Under the pieces are notes generated by a model. It had not been told where the DNA came from and made no database searches. It saw only the letters and a list, made by a program, of their open reading frames with translations. From contig JALHQO010000010.1 of the NCBI GenBank assembly GCA_022841905.1, forward strand, positions 62,001-126,000: a stretch of 64,000 nt of DNA, in the 5' to 3' direction. The stretch is from Hyphomonadaceae bacterium (GTDB taxonomy: Bacteria > Pseudomonadota > Alphaproteobacteria > Caulobacterales > Aquidulcibacteraceae). The position numbers were made by a program, and so were the translations under genes. Shown in pieces: positions 40,088 through 55,488 of this stretch (the first letter of the stretch is position 1; each line of letters starts with the position of its first letter).

Positions 40088-41591
40088 ATGCAATTGACCG
40101 TCTGGACCTATGAAGGCCCGCCCCACGTTGGCGCGATGCGGATCGCGACGGCGATGAAGGGCCTACACTTCGTGCTGCACGCGCCGCAGGGCGATACCTA
40201 CGCCGATCTGCTGTTTACAATGATCGAGCGTCGTGATGCGCGCCCGCCGGTGACCTACACAACCTTCCAGGCGCGCGATCTCGGCGGTGATACTGCAGAG
40301 CTCTTCAAGAATGCCGCGCGTGAAGCGTATGAACGCTTTCAGCCCGAAGCGATGATTGTCGGCGCCTCGTGTACGGCTGAACTCATTCAGGACGATCCAG
40401 CCGGACTCGCCCGCGCGCTGAAACTGCCGATCCCAGTGATCCCGCTCGACCTTCCCTCTTACCAAAAGAAAGAAAACTGGGGCGCGTCGGAGACGTTCTA
40501 CCAATTGGTGCGTACCTTCGCGCCGAAGATCGAAGGTGCACCTGTACGCACGCTAGGCCCGCGTCCGCGCTGCAATATCTTGGGACCGACCGCGCTCGGT
40601 TTTCGTCACCGCGATGATGTTGTCGAAGTAAAGCGCCTGCTCGCCAGCCTCGGTGTAGATGTGAACGTCACCGCGCCGCTGGAAGCGAGGCCATCAGACC
40701 TCGCGCGCCTCGCAGATGCTGACTTTAACGTCGTGCTCTACCCCGAGATCGCCGATGTCGCGGCGCGCTGGCTGGAGCGCATTCACGGCCAGAAAATCGT
40801 CCGCACCGTGCCGATCGGGCAGAATGCAACCAAGGATTTCATCAACGAGATTGCAGCACTCACAGGCATCGATCCAACGCCAATACTGAACGACGCGGAT
40901 GCGCGCCTGCCCTGGTGGTCGCGCTCTGTCGATTCCAATTATCTCACCGGCAAGCGCGCCTTCATCTTCGGCGACGCAACCCACGCCATCGCCGCCGCTC
41001 GCGTTGCGTCAGAAGAGCTTGGCTTCGAAGTTGTAGGGCTCGGCACCTACGCCCGCGAGTTCGCACGCGATGTCCGCGCCGCCGCCGAAAAGCTCGGCCT
41101 GACCGCGCTGATCACGGACGATTACCTCGAAGTCGAGAAAGCCATCGCTGAGCTGCAGCCCGAATTGGTGCTGGGCACGCAGATGGAGCGCCATATCGCC
41201 AAGCGACTCGGCATTGGCTGCGCCGTGATCTCGGCGCCGGCGCACGTGCAAGATTATCCCGCGCGCTTTTCTCCCCAGATGGGCTTCGAAGGCGCGAACG
41301 TGCTGTTCGACACCTGGGTGCATCCACTGGTGATGGGCCTCGAGGAACATTTGCTCGCGATGTTCCGCGAAGACTTCGAGTTCAACGACGCGGCGGGCCC
41401 TTCACACCTCGCTGCGCATCAGCCGGCGCCAACTCCAATCGCAGCGCCAGCCGAAAGCGACATCACCTGGTCCAAGGAAGCGGAAGCCGAACTGGAGAAA
41501 ATTCCGTTCTTCGTGCGCGGCAAAGCTCGCCGCAACGCTGAACGCTTCGCCACCGAACAGGGCCTCGCCATCATTCAGATCGAAACTTTGT

Positions 41592-41620
<29 letters not shown>
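40088..41620 (+). CDS. bchB: light-independent protochlorophyllide reductase subunit B
   Basis: Second half of the DPOR NB component, 510 aa. It begins [20 protein letters not shown] and keeps Asp36 ([10 protein letters not shown]), the unusual aspartate ligand of the NB cluster. A C-terminal domain that helps protochlorophyllide binding is present ([20 protein letters not shown] near 455-475). The last 29 bases overlap the start of bchH, an unusually long overlap for this operon, suggesting coupled translation. Confidence 0.97.
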
Positions 41621-46954
<5,334 letters not shown>

Positions 46955-46958
<4 letters not shown>

Positions 46959-48388
46959 GCGAAAGCGCTCGCCCCCAACCGATGACGTGGCGCCAGTTCT
47001 TGGCGACACTGCTGCCGTTCGCGGACTCGGCGACGACGGAGTTGCCGCTCGGGCAGCTGTTGCGCCTCGCATTGTTCCAAGTTTCCGTCGGCATGGCGGC
47101 TGTGCTGCTGACGGGAACGCTGAACCGCGTGATGATTGTCGAGCTCGGCATCTCCGGCTGGATCGTGGCGCTGATGGTGTCGCTGCCGCTAGTGTTTGCG
47201 CCATTGCGCGCACTGATCGGCTTTAAGTCCGACACGCATCGCTCGGTACTTGGCTGGCGCCGCGGGCCGTACATCTGGTTCGGCTCGATGCTGCAGTTTG
47301 GCGGCTTCGCCATCATGCCGTTCGCGCTTTTGATCCTCTCTGGCGACACGCACGGACCGATCGTGGTCGGCGAGATTGCCGCCGCCCTCGCCTTCCTGCT
47401 CGTCGGCATCGGCATGCACACGACGCAGACGGCGGGCCTGGCGCTTGCCACCGATCTCGCGCCGCCGGAAGCGCGGCCGCGCGTTGTGGCGTTGCTTTAT
47501 GTCATGCTGCTTGCCGGCATGATGATCAGCGCGCTGTTCTTTGGCCTGCTGCTCGCCGACTTTAGCGCGCTGCGTTTGATCCAAGTGATCCAAGGCGCGG
47601 CGGTGGTGACCATGGTTCTAAACTGCGTCGCGCTCTGGAAGCAGGAAGCGCGCAACACCGCGCTCACCGCACCGGACCGCGACCACGCGCCGTTTGCTGA
47701 ACATTGGCGCGCACTGATGGCGGGCGGCCGCACCAGCCGCCTCTTGTGGGCGGTCGGGCTCGGCGCCGCCGCTTTCAGCATGCAGGATGTTCTGCTCGAG
47801 CCCTATGGCGCGCAAGTGCTTGGGCTTTCCGTTGGCGCGACGACCGCGCTCACCGCGCTCTGGGCCTGGGGCGCGCTCGCAGGCTTTGCACTCTCGGCGC
47901 ACCGCCTGGGTGAAGGCGATGAATGCCATCGCCTCGCGGCGTACGGCGCCCTCTTTGGTGTGGTCGCCTTCTCACTGGTCATCTTCGCCGCGCCGCTCAA
48001 CGCGACCGCGCTCTTTTGTGTTGGCGTCGCGGGCATCGGCTTTGGCGGCGGATTGTTTGCTGTTGGCACATTGACCGCTGCGATGGCGCTCGCGCGTGAT
48101 GGACAGTCGGGGCTTGCTCTGGGCGCATGGGGCGCGGTGCAGGCGACGGCCGCAGGCATCGGAATCGCTCTCGGCGGCGCCTTGCGCGACATCGTCGGCG
48201 GGCTTGCAGAAAGCGGTGCGCTTGGACCCGCGCTCACCGGACCTGCGACTGGGTACGGCTTCGTCTATCATCTGGAAATCGGATTGCTCTTCGCCGCGTT
48301 GATCGCGATTGGCCCGCTTGCGCGCCACGCCTCGGCGCATCCTCAAACCACCACGACCAAATTCGGCATGGCCGAGTTTCCCACCTGA
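46955..48388 (+). CDS. lhaA: LhaA, PucC-family LH1 assembly protein
   Basis: Twelve-helix major-facilitator protein of the PucC/LhaA family, needed for efficient LH1 assembly in Rhodobacter. 477 aa. The N-terminus TELPLGQLLRLALFQVSVGMA and LNRVMIVELGISGWIVALMV are LhaA-like; RSVLGWRRGPYIWFG and FSMQDVLLEPYGAQVLGLSV match the family. It lies between bchM and puhA, the invariant position of lhaA. The ATG at 46955 overlaps the bchM stop. A second PucC-family gene (33189-34520) lies in the bchP block. Confidence 0.95.
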
Positions 48389-48409
48389 TCCCCGCCAGGA
48401 GTTACGGCA

Positions 48410-49186
48410 ATGGATGACCAAGTTTATAACGGAGGCCTCGATGTGGCGGAGTGGGTGCTCTATGCCTTCTTCCTCTTCTTCTTTGGCTTGATCGCGTATC
48501 TGCGCCGCGAAGATCGGCGCGAGGGCTATCCGCTCGAAGACGATGTGAGTGGCCGGCATGAACCTTCAGGCGGCTTGTTCTTCACCGCGCAGCCGAAAGT
48601 GTTTCGCCTGCCGCACAATGGCGGGACGATCACCACGCCAATCAAGGCGCGCGACTCCGGCGACTTGAAAGCGCGCCGCACCGCGCCTTGGGCCGGATCA
48701 CCGTTGGAGCCAGTCGGCGATCCGCTGCAGGCCGGCATCGGCCCCGGCGCTTACGCGCAGCGCGCCAAGACGCCTGACCTCATGCTCCACGGCGCGCCGC
48801 GGATCGTGCCGCTTCGCGTCGCCGAGGACTTCTATCTCGACAAGCGCGACCCCGATCCGCGCGGCATGCCTGTGATCGGCGCCGATAACGCGATCGCCGG
48901 CACGGTGACCGACGTGTGGGTGGATCGCTCGGAATACCTGATCCGCTATTTGGAAGTGTCGCTCACCGATGGGGGCAAGCGCATGCTGGTGCCGATGCCG
49001 ATGGCTGTGATCCAACGCGGCCGCAAACGCGTGAAGGTCGTCGCGCTGCTGGCGTCACAGTTTTCGGGCGCGCCGACACTGGCAAGCCCCGACCAAATCA
49101 CGCGCGACGAAGAAGAACGCGTCAGCGCCTATGTCGGCGGCGGCATCCTCTACGCAACACCGGCCCGCGCGGAGCCCTGGCTATGA
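48410..49186 (+). CDS. puhA: reaction centre H subunit
   Basis: H subunit of the type-2 photosynthetic reaction centre: one N-terminal membrane helix (VAEWVLYAFFLFFFGLIAYLR, about 9-29) and a large cytoplasmic PRC-barrel domain that caps L and M and shapes the proton path to QB. 258 aa, normal length. The segment EDRREGYPLEDD after the helix and AGTVTDVWVDRSEYLIRYLEV in the barrel are typical. It has its own Shine-Dalgarno (AGGAGTT) 21 bp after lhaA and its stop overlaps puhB. Confidence 0.97.
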   Translation: MDDQVYNGGLDVAEWVLYAFFLFFFGLIAYLRREDRREGYPLEDDVSGRHEPSGGLFFTAQPKVFRLPHNGGTITTPIKARDSGDLKARRTAPWAGSPLEPVGDPLQAGIGPGAYAQRAKTPDLMLHGAPRIVPLRVAEDFYLDKRDPDPRGMPVIGADNAIAGTVTDVWVDRSEYLIRYLEVSLTDGGKRMLVPMPMAVIQRGRKRVKVVALLASQFSGAPTLASPDQITRDEEERVSAYVGGGILYATPARAEPWL

Positions 49187-49839
49187 GCGAGCACGATTTC
49201 GAGCCCGTTCGCGGTTTGCCAGCAGAACTGCCGGCTGGCGAGCGGCTGGTCTGGCAAGGCGCGCCGGATTGGTGGCCGCTGGCGCAGCGTGCATTTCACG
49301 TGCGCTCGGTCACGGCCTATTTCGGGGTGCTGATGGCTTGGCGCGGCGTGGCGACGGCGCTTGAAGGCGCCACCCTGCTCGCATCGCTTCAATCTGCGCT
49401 GCACGTGGCGCCGATCGCCATTGCGGCGCTGACCCTGCTTTGCGGCTTGGCGCTGCTGACGGCGCGGACGACTGTTTACACGATCACTACAAAACGCGTG
49501 GTGCTGCGCTTTGGCGTTGCTTTGCCGAAGGCGATCAACATTCCGTACACGATTGTCGAAAACGCCGCGCTCAAGAGCTTCAGCGACAAAACCGGCGATC
49601 TCGCGCTCACGCTGACCGAGTCGAACAAGATCGCCTACTTCCTGCTTTGGCCGCACGCGCGCCCATGGAAGCTGGCCCGTCCGGAGCCAACGCTGCGCGC
49701 CGTGGCGGACGGTTCAGTGGTGGCGGCGCGGCTCGCGGAAGCGCTGAAGGCGGCGCACGGCGAACGCGGCGCAGTGATCGCGCCGATCCACACGTCAGAA
49801 CCGGCACAGGCGCCGCACGGCGCACTGAGCCCGGCTTGA
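49183..49839 (+). CDS. puhB: PuhB, reaction centre assembly protein
   Basis: Membrane protein with a PH-like domain that assists reaction-centre assembly; loss in Rhodobacter slows RC accumulation. 218 aa. It starts MSEHDFEPVRGLPAELPAGE, with LVWQGAPDWWPLAQRAFHVR (about 22-41), two or three membrane segments (about 45-100) and a cytoplasmic beta domain TVYTITTKRVVLRFGVALPK. The ATG at 49183 overlaps the puhA stop by four bases; a longer in-frame start lies within puhA and is not used. Confidence 0.93.
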   Translation: MSEHDFEPVRGLPAELPAGERLVWQGAPDWWPLAQRAFHVRSVTAYFGVLMAWRGVATALEGATLLASLQSALHVAPIAIAALTLLCGLALLTARTTVYTITTKRVVLRFGVALPKAINIPYTIVENAALKSFSDKTGDLALTLTESNKIAYFLLWPHARPWKLARPEPTLRAVADGSVVAARLAEALKAAHGERGAVIAPIHTSEPAQAPHGALSPA

Positions 49840-49849
49840 GGATTAGGTC

Positions 49850-50317
49850 ATGAGCAATATCGACAACGAACCATTTCCACGCTTCGCGCTGATCGCCGCG
49901 GGCATTCTGATCGCCGGTTCGATCACGGCCGCCGCCGCGGCGCGCTTCTCGAACACGCAGAATGCTGAATCGGCGGCGTCCGAAAGCGTGCAACCGCTGG
50001 CAGCGCGTGATCTAACCTTCTTCGATATGGAGGATGGATCGGTTCAGGTTCGCGACGCGGCGGGCGCGCAAGTTGTGTTCGTCGCTGCGCCTGGCACCAA
50101 CGGCTTCATTCGCGGCGTCATGCGCGGCATGGCGCGTGACCGGCGCTCTCGCGGCATCGGCCAGGAGCCGGCGTTTCGCCTCGCGCAATGGCCGGACGGG
50201 CGCCTCTCGCTCGAAGATCTCGCGACGGGTCGACAGATCGAGCTCAGCTCATTCGGCGGCAGCAATCGCGCGGCATTTGCACAACTGCTCTACCCCCAAG
50301 CAGCGAGCGTCACCTGA
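49850..50317 (+). CDS. puhC: PuhC, photosynthetic complex assembly protein
   Basis: A 155-aa protein with one N-terminal membrane anchor (FALIAAGILIAGSITAAAAA, about 12-31) and a periplasmic domain (DLTFFDMEDGSVQVRDAAGA, then FIRGVMRGMARDRRSRGIG). The latter block is the family hallmark. PuhC helps organise RC-LH1 in Rhodobacter. It starts 10 bp after puhB and its stop overlaps the next small gene by one base. Confidence 0.93.
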   Translation: MSNIDNEPFPRFALIAAGILIAGSITAAAAARFSNTQNAESAASESVQPLAARDLTFFDMEDGSVQVRDAAGAQVVFVAAPGTNGFIRGVMRGMARDRRSRGIGQEPAFRLAQWPDGRLSLEDLATGRQIELSSFGGSNRAAFAQLLYPQAASVT

Positions 50318-50613
50318 TGAGTCCCTTCGCCCGCCAAGCGCATGACACGCAGTGCACGATTGAGATCGAGCACAGCGAAGACTATCTGCACGCGCACGTC
50401 GAACTGGACGACCAGTCCGATCTGCGGCCTGGCGACCGCGTCAAGGTGCATGGCGCGCCGATCCGCGTCAGCTTCGGCCAGCGGCTAACACTGCGCCGCC
50501 CCGCCACTGTGGAGCGCGCCGGCTGGCTTGAGCGGCAATGGACGCGCCTGACGGGCCGCTTCGAACTCAGCGAATTGTATGAAGTTAGCTTCACGCCACG
50601 GAGACTATTGTGA
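50317..50613 (+). CDS. conserved small PGC protein between puhC and acsF, function unknown
   Basis: A 98-aa protein with no membrane segment. It begins with ATG at 50317 (one-base overlap with puhC) and its stop overlaps the acsF GTG by four bases. The sequence is hydrophilic and beta-like: [40 protein letters not shown] and [10 protein letters not shown]. Small uncharacterised genes occur at this position in other proteobacterial PGCs, so I treat it as a real member. The phrase [11 protein letters not shown] suggests an OB-like or small barrel fold. No function can be assigned. Confidence 0.82.
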   Translation: MSPFARQAHDTQCTIEIEHSEDYLHAHVELDDQSDLRPGDRVKVHGAPIRVSFGQRLTLRRPATVERAGWLERQWTRLTGRFELSELYEVSFTPRRLL

Positions 50614-51692
50614 CCACCGCGACCCTCGACGCGCCGGCTTCTAGCGCTCGGCCGATCAACGAAACGACGCGCATCGCGCAAGAAGACACGGTCTTGAGCC
50701 CGCGCTTCTACACGACCGACTTCGAAGCGATGGACCGCATCGATGTGACGCCGGTGCGCCGGGAATGGGATGCGCTGATCGCGGAACTGGCCGCCGATCC
50801 GAACAAGAACCACTTCAAGCGCACCGAAGCGTTCACCGACGCGTTGGAAGACCTTGACCCGGAACTGCGCAAGGAATGGATCGACTTCCTGGTCAGCTCG
50901 ATCACCGCGGAGTTTTCCGGCTGTGTGCTCTACGCCGAGATCGCCAAGCGTGCGAAGAACCCCGACATCCGGGCGCTGTTCAAATATATGAGCCGCGACG
51001 AGTCGCGCCACGCCGGCTTCATAAATGAAGCGCTGAAGGATTACGGCATCGGCGTCGATCTGGGCTTCCTGACGCGCACCAAGAAGTACACGTTCTTCAA
51101 GCCGAAGTTCATCTTCTACGCGACCTACCTCTCCGAGAAGATCGGTTACGCGCGCTACATCACGATCTTCCGTGAGCTGGAGCGCAACCCCGAGCGCCGC
51201 TTTCATCCAATTTTCAATTGGTTCAAGGAATGGTGCAACGACGAGTTCCGCCATGGCGAAGCCTTCGCCGTGCTGATGCGCAATGACCCGAAGCTGCTCA
51301 CCGGCGGCAATCGGTTCTGGATTCGGTTTTTCCTGACCGCCGTCTACGCCACCATGTATGTGCGCGATCACGCGCGGCCCGCGTTTCACCGCGCGCTCGG
51401 CGTCGATCCGACCGATTACGACTATCGCGTGTTCCGCATCTGCTCGGAAATCACCAAGCAAGTCTTCCCGTTCACGCTCGACACTGACAATCCGAAATTC
51501 CGAGCCACGCTGGAACGCTTGCGTCAGCTGGCCGATGCGATGGGTGAAAACGCGGCGCGCGGCGGCATGTTCGCGGGCTTGCGCAAGATCGGCCTGACTG
51601 CGCAGCTTGCGGTTACGGCGATCAGCCTCTTTCTGCATCCGGTGATCGAACACGAGATGCCGCGCGACGTGCGCATGGCGCCGGCGTGGTGA
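50610..51692 (+). CDS. acsF: aerobic Mg-protoporphyrin IX monomethyl ester cyclase
   Basis: Oxygen-dependent diiron enzyme that forms the isocyclic ring E of (bacterio)chlorophyll. 360 aa, ferritin-like. Diiron ligands lie in [11 protein letters not shown] (about 107-117), DESRHAGF (about 132-139), [10 protein letters not shown] (about 172-181) and DEFRHGEAF (about 214-222). It starts with GTG at 50610. Its presence, with no bchE visible, fits bacteriochlorophyll synthesis under air. puhE follows after 16 bp. Confidence 0.97.
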   Translation: MTTATLDAPASSARPINETTRIAQEDTVLSPRFYTTDFEAMDRIDVTPVRREWDALIAELAADPNKNHFKRTEAFTDALEDLDPELRKEWIDFLVSSITAEFSGCVLYAEIAKRAKNPDIRALFKYMSRDESRHAGFINEALKDYGIGVDLGFLTRTKKYTFFKPKFIFYATYLSEKIGYARYITIFRELERNPERRFHPIFNWFKEWCNDEFRHGEAFAVLMRNDPKLLTGGNRFWIRFFLTAVYATMYVRDHARPAFHRALGVDPTDYDYRVFRICSEITKQVFPFTLDTDNPKFRATLERLRQLADAMGENAARGGMFAGLRKIGLTAQLAVTAISLFLHPVIEHEMPRDVRMAPAW

Positions 51693-51708
51693 GGGGCGAC
51701 CGCCGTTC

Positions 51709-52497
51709 GTGACGTTTCTCGCGATCACCGCGCCGCTCCTGTTTGCGGCTTTCATCTGGTGGTTCTCCACCGGCGCGATCCTCTGGCTGGATCGGCGGCC
51801 GCGCGAGACGTTCGTATGGAGCTTTGCCGCGGCAAGCGTCATCGCCGTAGGCGCGCTGATCGCGCTGTTTGTGAGCGCCAGCTCTGAGAGCGTGACCGGC
51901 GCTTACATCGCCTTCAGCGCTGCAATCGCTATCTGGGGCTGGCATGAGATGAGCTTCCTCATGGGGTTCATCACCGGCCCGCGCCGGCGGCCGCTGCCGG
52001 CCGGCACAACGGGCTGGCGGCGCTTTTCGCTCGCCACCGCCACCATCATCCATCACGAACTCGCGCTAGCGCTAACTGCGGCGGCGTTCGTGGCGCTGAC
52101 TTGGGGGCAGCCCAATCAGATCGGCACGATCACATTCCTCGTGCTGTGGGCGCTGCGTTTGAGCGCGAAGTTCAATCTTTTTCTCGGCGCGCCCTATCGC
52201 GCAGAGGAAATGCTGCCGCCACATCTGACGCACCTGAAGAGCTATTTCCGCAATCGGCGCATGAACGCCCTCTTCCCGCTTTCGATGGCGAGCGGTGTGG
52301 CGCTCGCTTGGATGCTCGGCGGATTAGCTTTTGCGCCCGACGCGACGGCGTTTACGCAGACGGGCTTTTCGCTGGTGCTGACCCTGACCGTGCTGGGCGT
52401 GATCGAGCACGTGTTCTTGTTCGTGCCGCCGCCGAACGCCCTGCTCTGGGGCTGGGCCGGCGCGAAAGCGGCAGAACGGAACGCGCCGCTCAGCTAG
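51709..52497 (+). CDS. puhE: PuhE (DUF3623), putative photosynthetic complex assembly protein 2
   Basis: A 262-aa polytopic membrane protein of the DUF3623 family, with about eight hydrophobic segments. FIWWFSTGAILWLDRRP near the start, AIAIWGWHEMSFLMGFITGPRR (about 75-96), RLSAKFNLFLGAPYRAEEMLPPHL and VLGVIEHVFLFVPPPNALLWGW are conserved features. In Rhodobacter, puhE loss affects RC assembly and bacteriochlorophyll synthesis. It starts with GTG and is the last gene of the plus-strand PGC block. Its end overlaps the converging idi gene by four bases. Confidence 0.93.
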   Translation: MTFLAITAPLLFAAFIWWFSTGAILWLDRRPRETFVWSFAAASVIAVGALIALFVSASSESVTGAYIAFSAAIAIWGWHEMSFLMGFITGPRRRPLPAGTTGWRRFSLATATIIHHELALALTAAAFVALTWGQPNQIGTITFLVLWALRLSAKFNLFLGAPYRAEEMLPPHLTHLKSYFRNRRMNALFPLSMASGVALAWMLGGLAFAPDATAFTQTGFSLVLTLTVLGVIEHVFLFVPPPNALLWGWAGAKAAERNAPLS

Positions 52498-53057
52498 AGA
52501 CCGAGTTCGTCCCAGCGATCGAGATAGATTCTAAACCATGGCGCGAACGTTTCTGGTTCAGTGCGCAATGCGCGTTGCAGCTCAAGGCGTGTCATCCAGC
52601 GTACGGCGCTGACTTCAATCGGATCCGGCGCAAGGCGCAGCGCTTCGCGCTCGACATCGCCGCGGAAAACGTGGACGCGCTCATGCTCGCGCAGGCCATT
52701 GGTGACGTCAGCGGCGTAGTCCACCACGTTGCAAGCACGCAGGCGCGCGCAAATGCCGAGTTCTTCTTCCAAGCGGCGGTGGGCGCTATCCGCCGGCGTC
52801 TCGCCCCAGGCAGGATGCGAGCAGCAGGTGTTGGCCCATAGGCCGCCGCAATGATATTTGCCCGGCGCACGTTGCTGCAAAAGCAGCGCGTCGCCCGAAA
52901 TGATGAACACCGACACCGCTAGGTGCAGCGCGCCGGTGCGATGCGCTTCCATCTTCTCAAGCGGATAAAGCGAGCCGTCTTCGGCAATGCCAGGGATGAT
53001 CAGCGGCGCAAGCGCCGCATCCGGCGCGCGCGCCAAGCTGGCGTGCGTTTGCCTCAT
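52494..53057 (-). CDS. idi: isopentenyl-diphosphate delta-isomerase type I
   Basis: Interconverts IPP and DMAPP, feeding carotenoid and phytyl-chain synthesis. The 187-aa Nudix-fold enzyme has the active-site cysteine motif [12 protein letters not shown] (about 77-88), the Nudix-like RRLEEELGI and the second catalytic region HERVHVFRG. The ATG at 53057 overlaps the hemA stop by four bases; a longer start inside hemA is unlikely. Isoprenoid supply genes are found in several PGCs, and type I idi here would boost flux to crtE in the same block. Confidence 0.93.
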   Translation of the reverse strand: MRQTHASLARAPDAALAPLIIPGIAEDGSLYPLEKMEAHRTGALHLAVSVFIISGDALLLQQRAPGKYHCGGLWANTCCSHPAWGETPADSAHRRLEEELGICARLRACNVVDYAADVTNGLREHERVHVFRGDVEREALRLAPDPIEVSAVRWMTRLELQRALRTEPETFAPWFRIYLDRWDELGL

Positions 53058-54286
53058 GCGGCGATGACGGAGCGGCTCAGCGCGCACTGCGCCCAGAGCT
53101 CGGACAATGCCGTGACCAGGCGATCGATATCCTCATCGGAGTGCAGCGGTGACGGCGTGATGCGTAGCCGCTCGGTGCCGCGCGGCACGGTCGGATAATT
53201 GATCGGCTGAATATAGATGCCGTAGTGATCGAGCAGCCAATCGCTGATCTGTTTGCACTTCACCGGATCCTTCACCATCACCGGGATGATGTGGCTCGGG
53301 TTTTCCATGCAGGGAATACCGAGCCCTTCAAGCTTGCGGCGAACTTTGGCGACGCGCTCTTGATGGCGCAGCCTCTCGATCTGGCTTTCCTTCAGATGCT
53401 TGATGCTGGCCAGCGCGCCAGCGGCGACCGCCGGCGGCAGTGACGTTGTGAAAATAAAGCCCGAGGCGAAGCTGCGGATGAAGTCGCAGAGCGCTTCAGA
53501 TGCTGTGATGTAGCCGCCGAAGACGCCGAAGGCTTTGCCAAGCGTACCTTCGATCACCGTGAGGCGATGCATCAGGCCTTCGCGCTCTGCGACGCCGCCG
53601 CCGCGTGGGCCATAGAGGCCAACGGCGTGAACTTCGTCGAGATAGGTCATGGCATTGTGTTTTTCGGCGACGTCGCAGATCGCGGCGATCGGCGCCATGT
53701 CGCCATCCATAGAATAGACCGACTCGAACGCGACCAGCTTCGGTCGTGACGGATCGATTGCAGCGAGCTTACGATCCAGGTCCTCGGGATCGTTGTGCTT
53801 GAAGACGATGCATTCGGCGCGGCTATGGCGGATGCCTTCGATCATCGAGGCGTGATTGCCGGCGTCCGACAGAACGACGCAATTCGGCAGCTTCGACGCC
53901 AACGTGCTGAGTGCTGCCCAGTTCGAGACGTAGCCCGACGTGAACAGCAGCGCGGATTCTTTTTGGTGCAGGTCGGCGAGTTCGTGCTCGAGCAGCACGT
54001 GATAGTGATTGGTGCCGGAAATGTTGCGTGTGCCGCCGGCGCCGGCGCCGCAGCGATCGAGCGCTTCGTGCATGGCCGAGACCACTTTGGGATGCTGGCC
54101 CATGCCGAGATAATCGTTGGAGCACCAGACCGTCACCTCGGCCGCGCCATCCTTGGTGTAACGCGTCGCGCGCGGGAAGTTGCCCGCCTTGCGCTCAAGG
54201 TCCGCGAACACGCGGTAGCGGCCCTCTTCGCGCAGTGCGGCGAGTTGGTCCTGGAAGAAGGCTTCGTAGTTCATTCGCGTGCTCAC
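53054..54286 (-). CDS. hemA: 5-aminolevulinate synthase
   Basis: PLP-dependent enzyme that condenses glycine and succinyl-CoA to 5-aminolevulinate, the first step of tetrapyrrole synthesis by the C4 (Shemin) route of alphaproteobacteria. 410 aa, full length. [14 protein letters not shown] (about 54-67) and the PLP lysine in [15 protein letters not shown] (about 243-257) are diagnostic. It lies 56 bp after pufM, separated by a hairpin, and is followed by idi. A PGC-linked copy would raise precursor supply when the puf block is on; whether another copy exists elsewhere is unknown. Confidence 0.97.
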   Translation of the reverse strand: MSTRMNYEAFFQDQLAALREEGRYRVFADLERKAGNFPRATRYTKDGAAEVTVWCSNDYLGMGQHPKVVSAMHEALDRCGAGAGGTRNISGTNHYHVLLEHELADLHQKESALLFTSGYVSNWAALSTLASKLPNCVVLSDAGNHASMIEGIRHSRAECIVFKHNDPEDLDRKLAAIDPSRPKLVAFESVYSMDGDMAPIAAICDVAEKHNAMTYLDEVHAVGLYGPRGGGVAEREGLMHRLTVIEGTLGKAFGVFGGYITASEALCDFIRSFASGFIFTTSLPPAVAAGALASIKHLKESQIERLRHQERVAKVRRKLEGLGIPCMENPSHIIPVMVKDPVKCKQISDWLLDHYGIYIQPINYPTVPRGTERLRITPSPLHSDEDIDRLVTALSELWAQCALSRSVIAA

Positions 54287-54304
54287 TATTCGAATTTCGT
54301 TGGA

Positions 54305-54330
54305 GCGGCCGGAGGATGACCCCCGGCCGC
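54305..54330 (-). terminator. hairpin between pufM and hemA
   Basis: A perfect 8-bp GC stem (GCGGCCGG at 54305-54312 and its complement at 54323-54330) in the 56-bp gap after pufM. No T-run follows on the minus strand, so it may be an attenuating or mRNA-protecting 3' structure rather than a full terminator. Confidence 0.55.
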
Positions 54331-54342
54331 CCGTAGTTCAGC

Positions 54343-55488
54343 TCAGTTGTTCGGCGTCGGGTCAGACGGCGGCGGCAGCTGATCCGGCGAGGTCGTCGGC
54401 GCAGTGCCTTCGATCGGTAAGCCGCCTTCAGGCACGCTCACTTCCGGCGTCGGGATGATCGAGCCATCTGCCGGCGCGGGCGTTAGCGCGCCTGAGCCAT
54501 CCATCGGGACCATCGGTTGATCCGGCAGCGGCAGCGGCGGCCCGACATAGCCAGCGCTGACGTCGTAACCAGGCGCGAAGTTGTGCTCAACAGCCCAGAG
54601 GTACCAGTTATCGACGGCCGTGCCGGTGAGCAGAATGCCGATGCCGCCGGTGAGCGTACACAACACTGCAAACCACCACGCCCAGCGGTGAATGGATTCC
54701 ATCGAGGCGTTGAAGCCCATGGTCCAGCGCCAAAACAACGCAGCGCGCTCTGAAGCCGTGCCGCGATCGGTGATCTGCTCGATCTCGCGCTCGCCGCCGT
54801 AGCGGCTGACAGCGAGAATGGTCGCGCCGTGCATTGCAAATAGGAGCGCTGCACCATAGAGGAACGCGATCGAGAGTGCGTGGAACGGGTTGTAGAACAG
54901 ATTGCCGTAGGTGATCGAGAACGCACCGGTCCAATCCAAGTGCGGGAAGATGCCGAATGGCACCGCCTCGCTCCAGCTGCCCATCAGGATCGGGCGGATG
55001 AAGCCCAGCACCAGATAAAGCCAGATCGCCGAAGCGAATGCCCAGGCCACATGCGTGCCGAGGCCGAGCGAGCGCGCGCGGTTGTAGGTGCGTATCCACC
55101 AAAGGATGATGGAGGTGGTGAGGAAGAAGCCAGCCATGAGCCACCAACCGCCTTGGTTGAGCGGCGGCATGATGTTGAGCCCCTGCTCCGGCGGCGGCGG
55201 CTCAAGCGCGAGCCACGGCAGCTGGCGCACGAACTCGATCGGATCCCAGCCCACCGAAGCCCACATATTGAGCCCAATGATTTCGATCGCGATGAAGCCG
55301 GTGAAGAGCGACGCAACGCCGGTCCAACCCAGATAGATCGGGCCGAGCTGCGCGTTGCCGATCCAACCGAACAGGCGAACGAACATCGGATCGCCCGACC
55401 GCGGTTGATCACCCACAGGAAGTGGCACGCCCGCTTCGTATGGTCCGCGCACTTGAACTTGCGTGAAGATGTTTTGATAGGCGGTCAT
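54343..55488 (-). CDS. pufM: reaction centre M subunit with long C-terminal extension
   Basis: M subunit of the type-2 reaction centre, five membrane helices. Cofactor sites are kept: His of HLDW (accessory pigment), His of NPFHAL (special-pair ligand, M202 equivalent), Tyr of AFLYG (M210), His of MHGATI (M219, iron), Glu of GEREIEQ (M234) and His of SIHRW (M266). The ATG at 55488 overlaps the pufL stop. The protein has 381 aa; typical PufM has about 307-330. After the last helix, roughly 70 residues rich in Pro, Ser, Gly and Glu (from about residue 312 to 381) extend beyond the normal end, on the periplasmic side. Confidence 0.96.
   Translation of the reverse strand: MTAYQNIFTQVQVRGPYEAGVPLPVGDQPRSGDPMFVRLFGWIGNAQLGPIYLGWTGVASLFTGFIAIEIIGLNMWASVGWDPIEFVRQLPWLALEPPPPEQGLNIMPPLNQGGWWLMAGFFLTTSIILWWIRTYNRARSLGLGTHVAWAFASAIWLYLVLGFIRPILMGSWSEAVPFGIFPHLDWTGAFSITYGNLFYNPFHALSIAFLYGAALLFAMHGATILAVSRYGGEREIEQITDRGTASERAALFWRWTMGFNASMESIHRWAWWFAVLCTLTGGIGILLTGTAVDNWYLWAVEHNFAPGYDVSAGYVGPPLPLPDQPMVPMDGSGALTPAPADGSIIPTPEVSVPEGGLPIEGTAPTTSPDQLPPPSDPTPNN

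Noticed and set aside
54287-54342. A pufC (tetrahaem cytochrome) gene after pufM
   Set aside because: Only 56 bp separate pufM from hemA, and no CXXCH-rich frame occurs in this part of the window.
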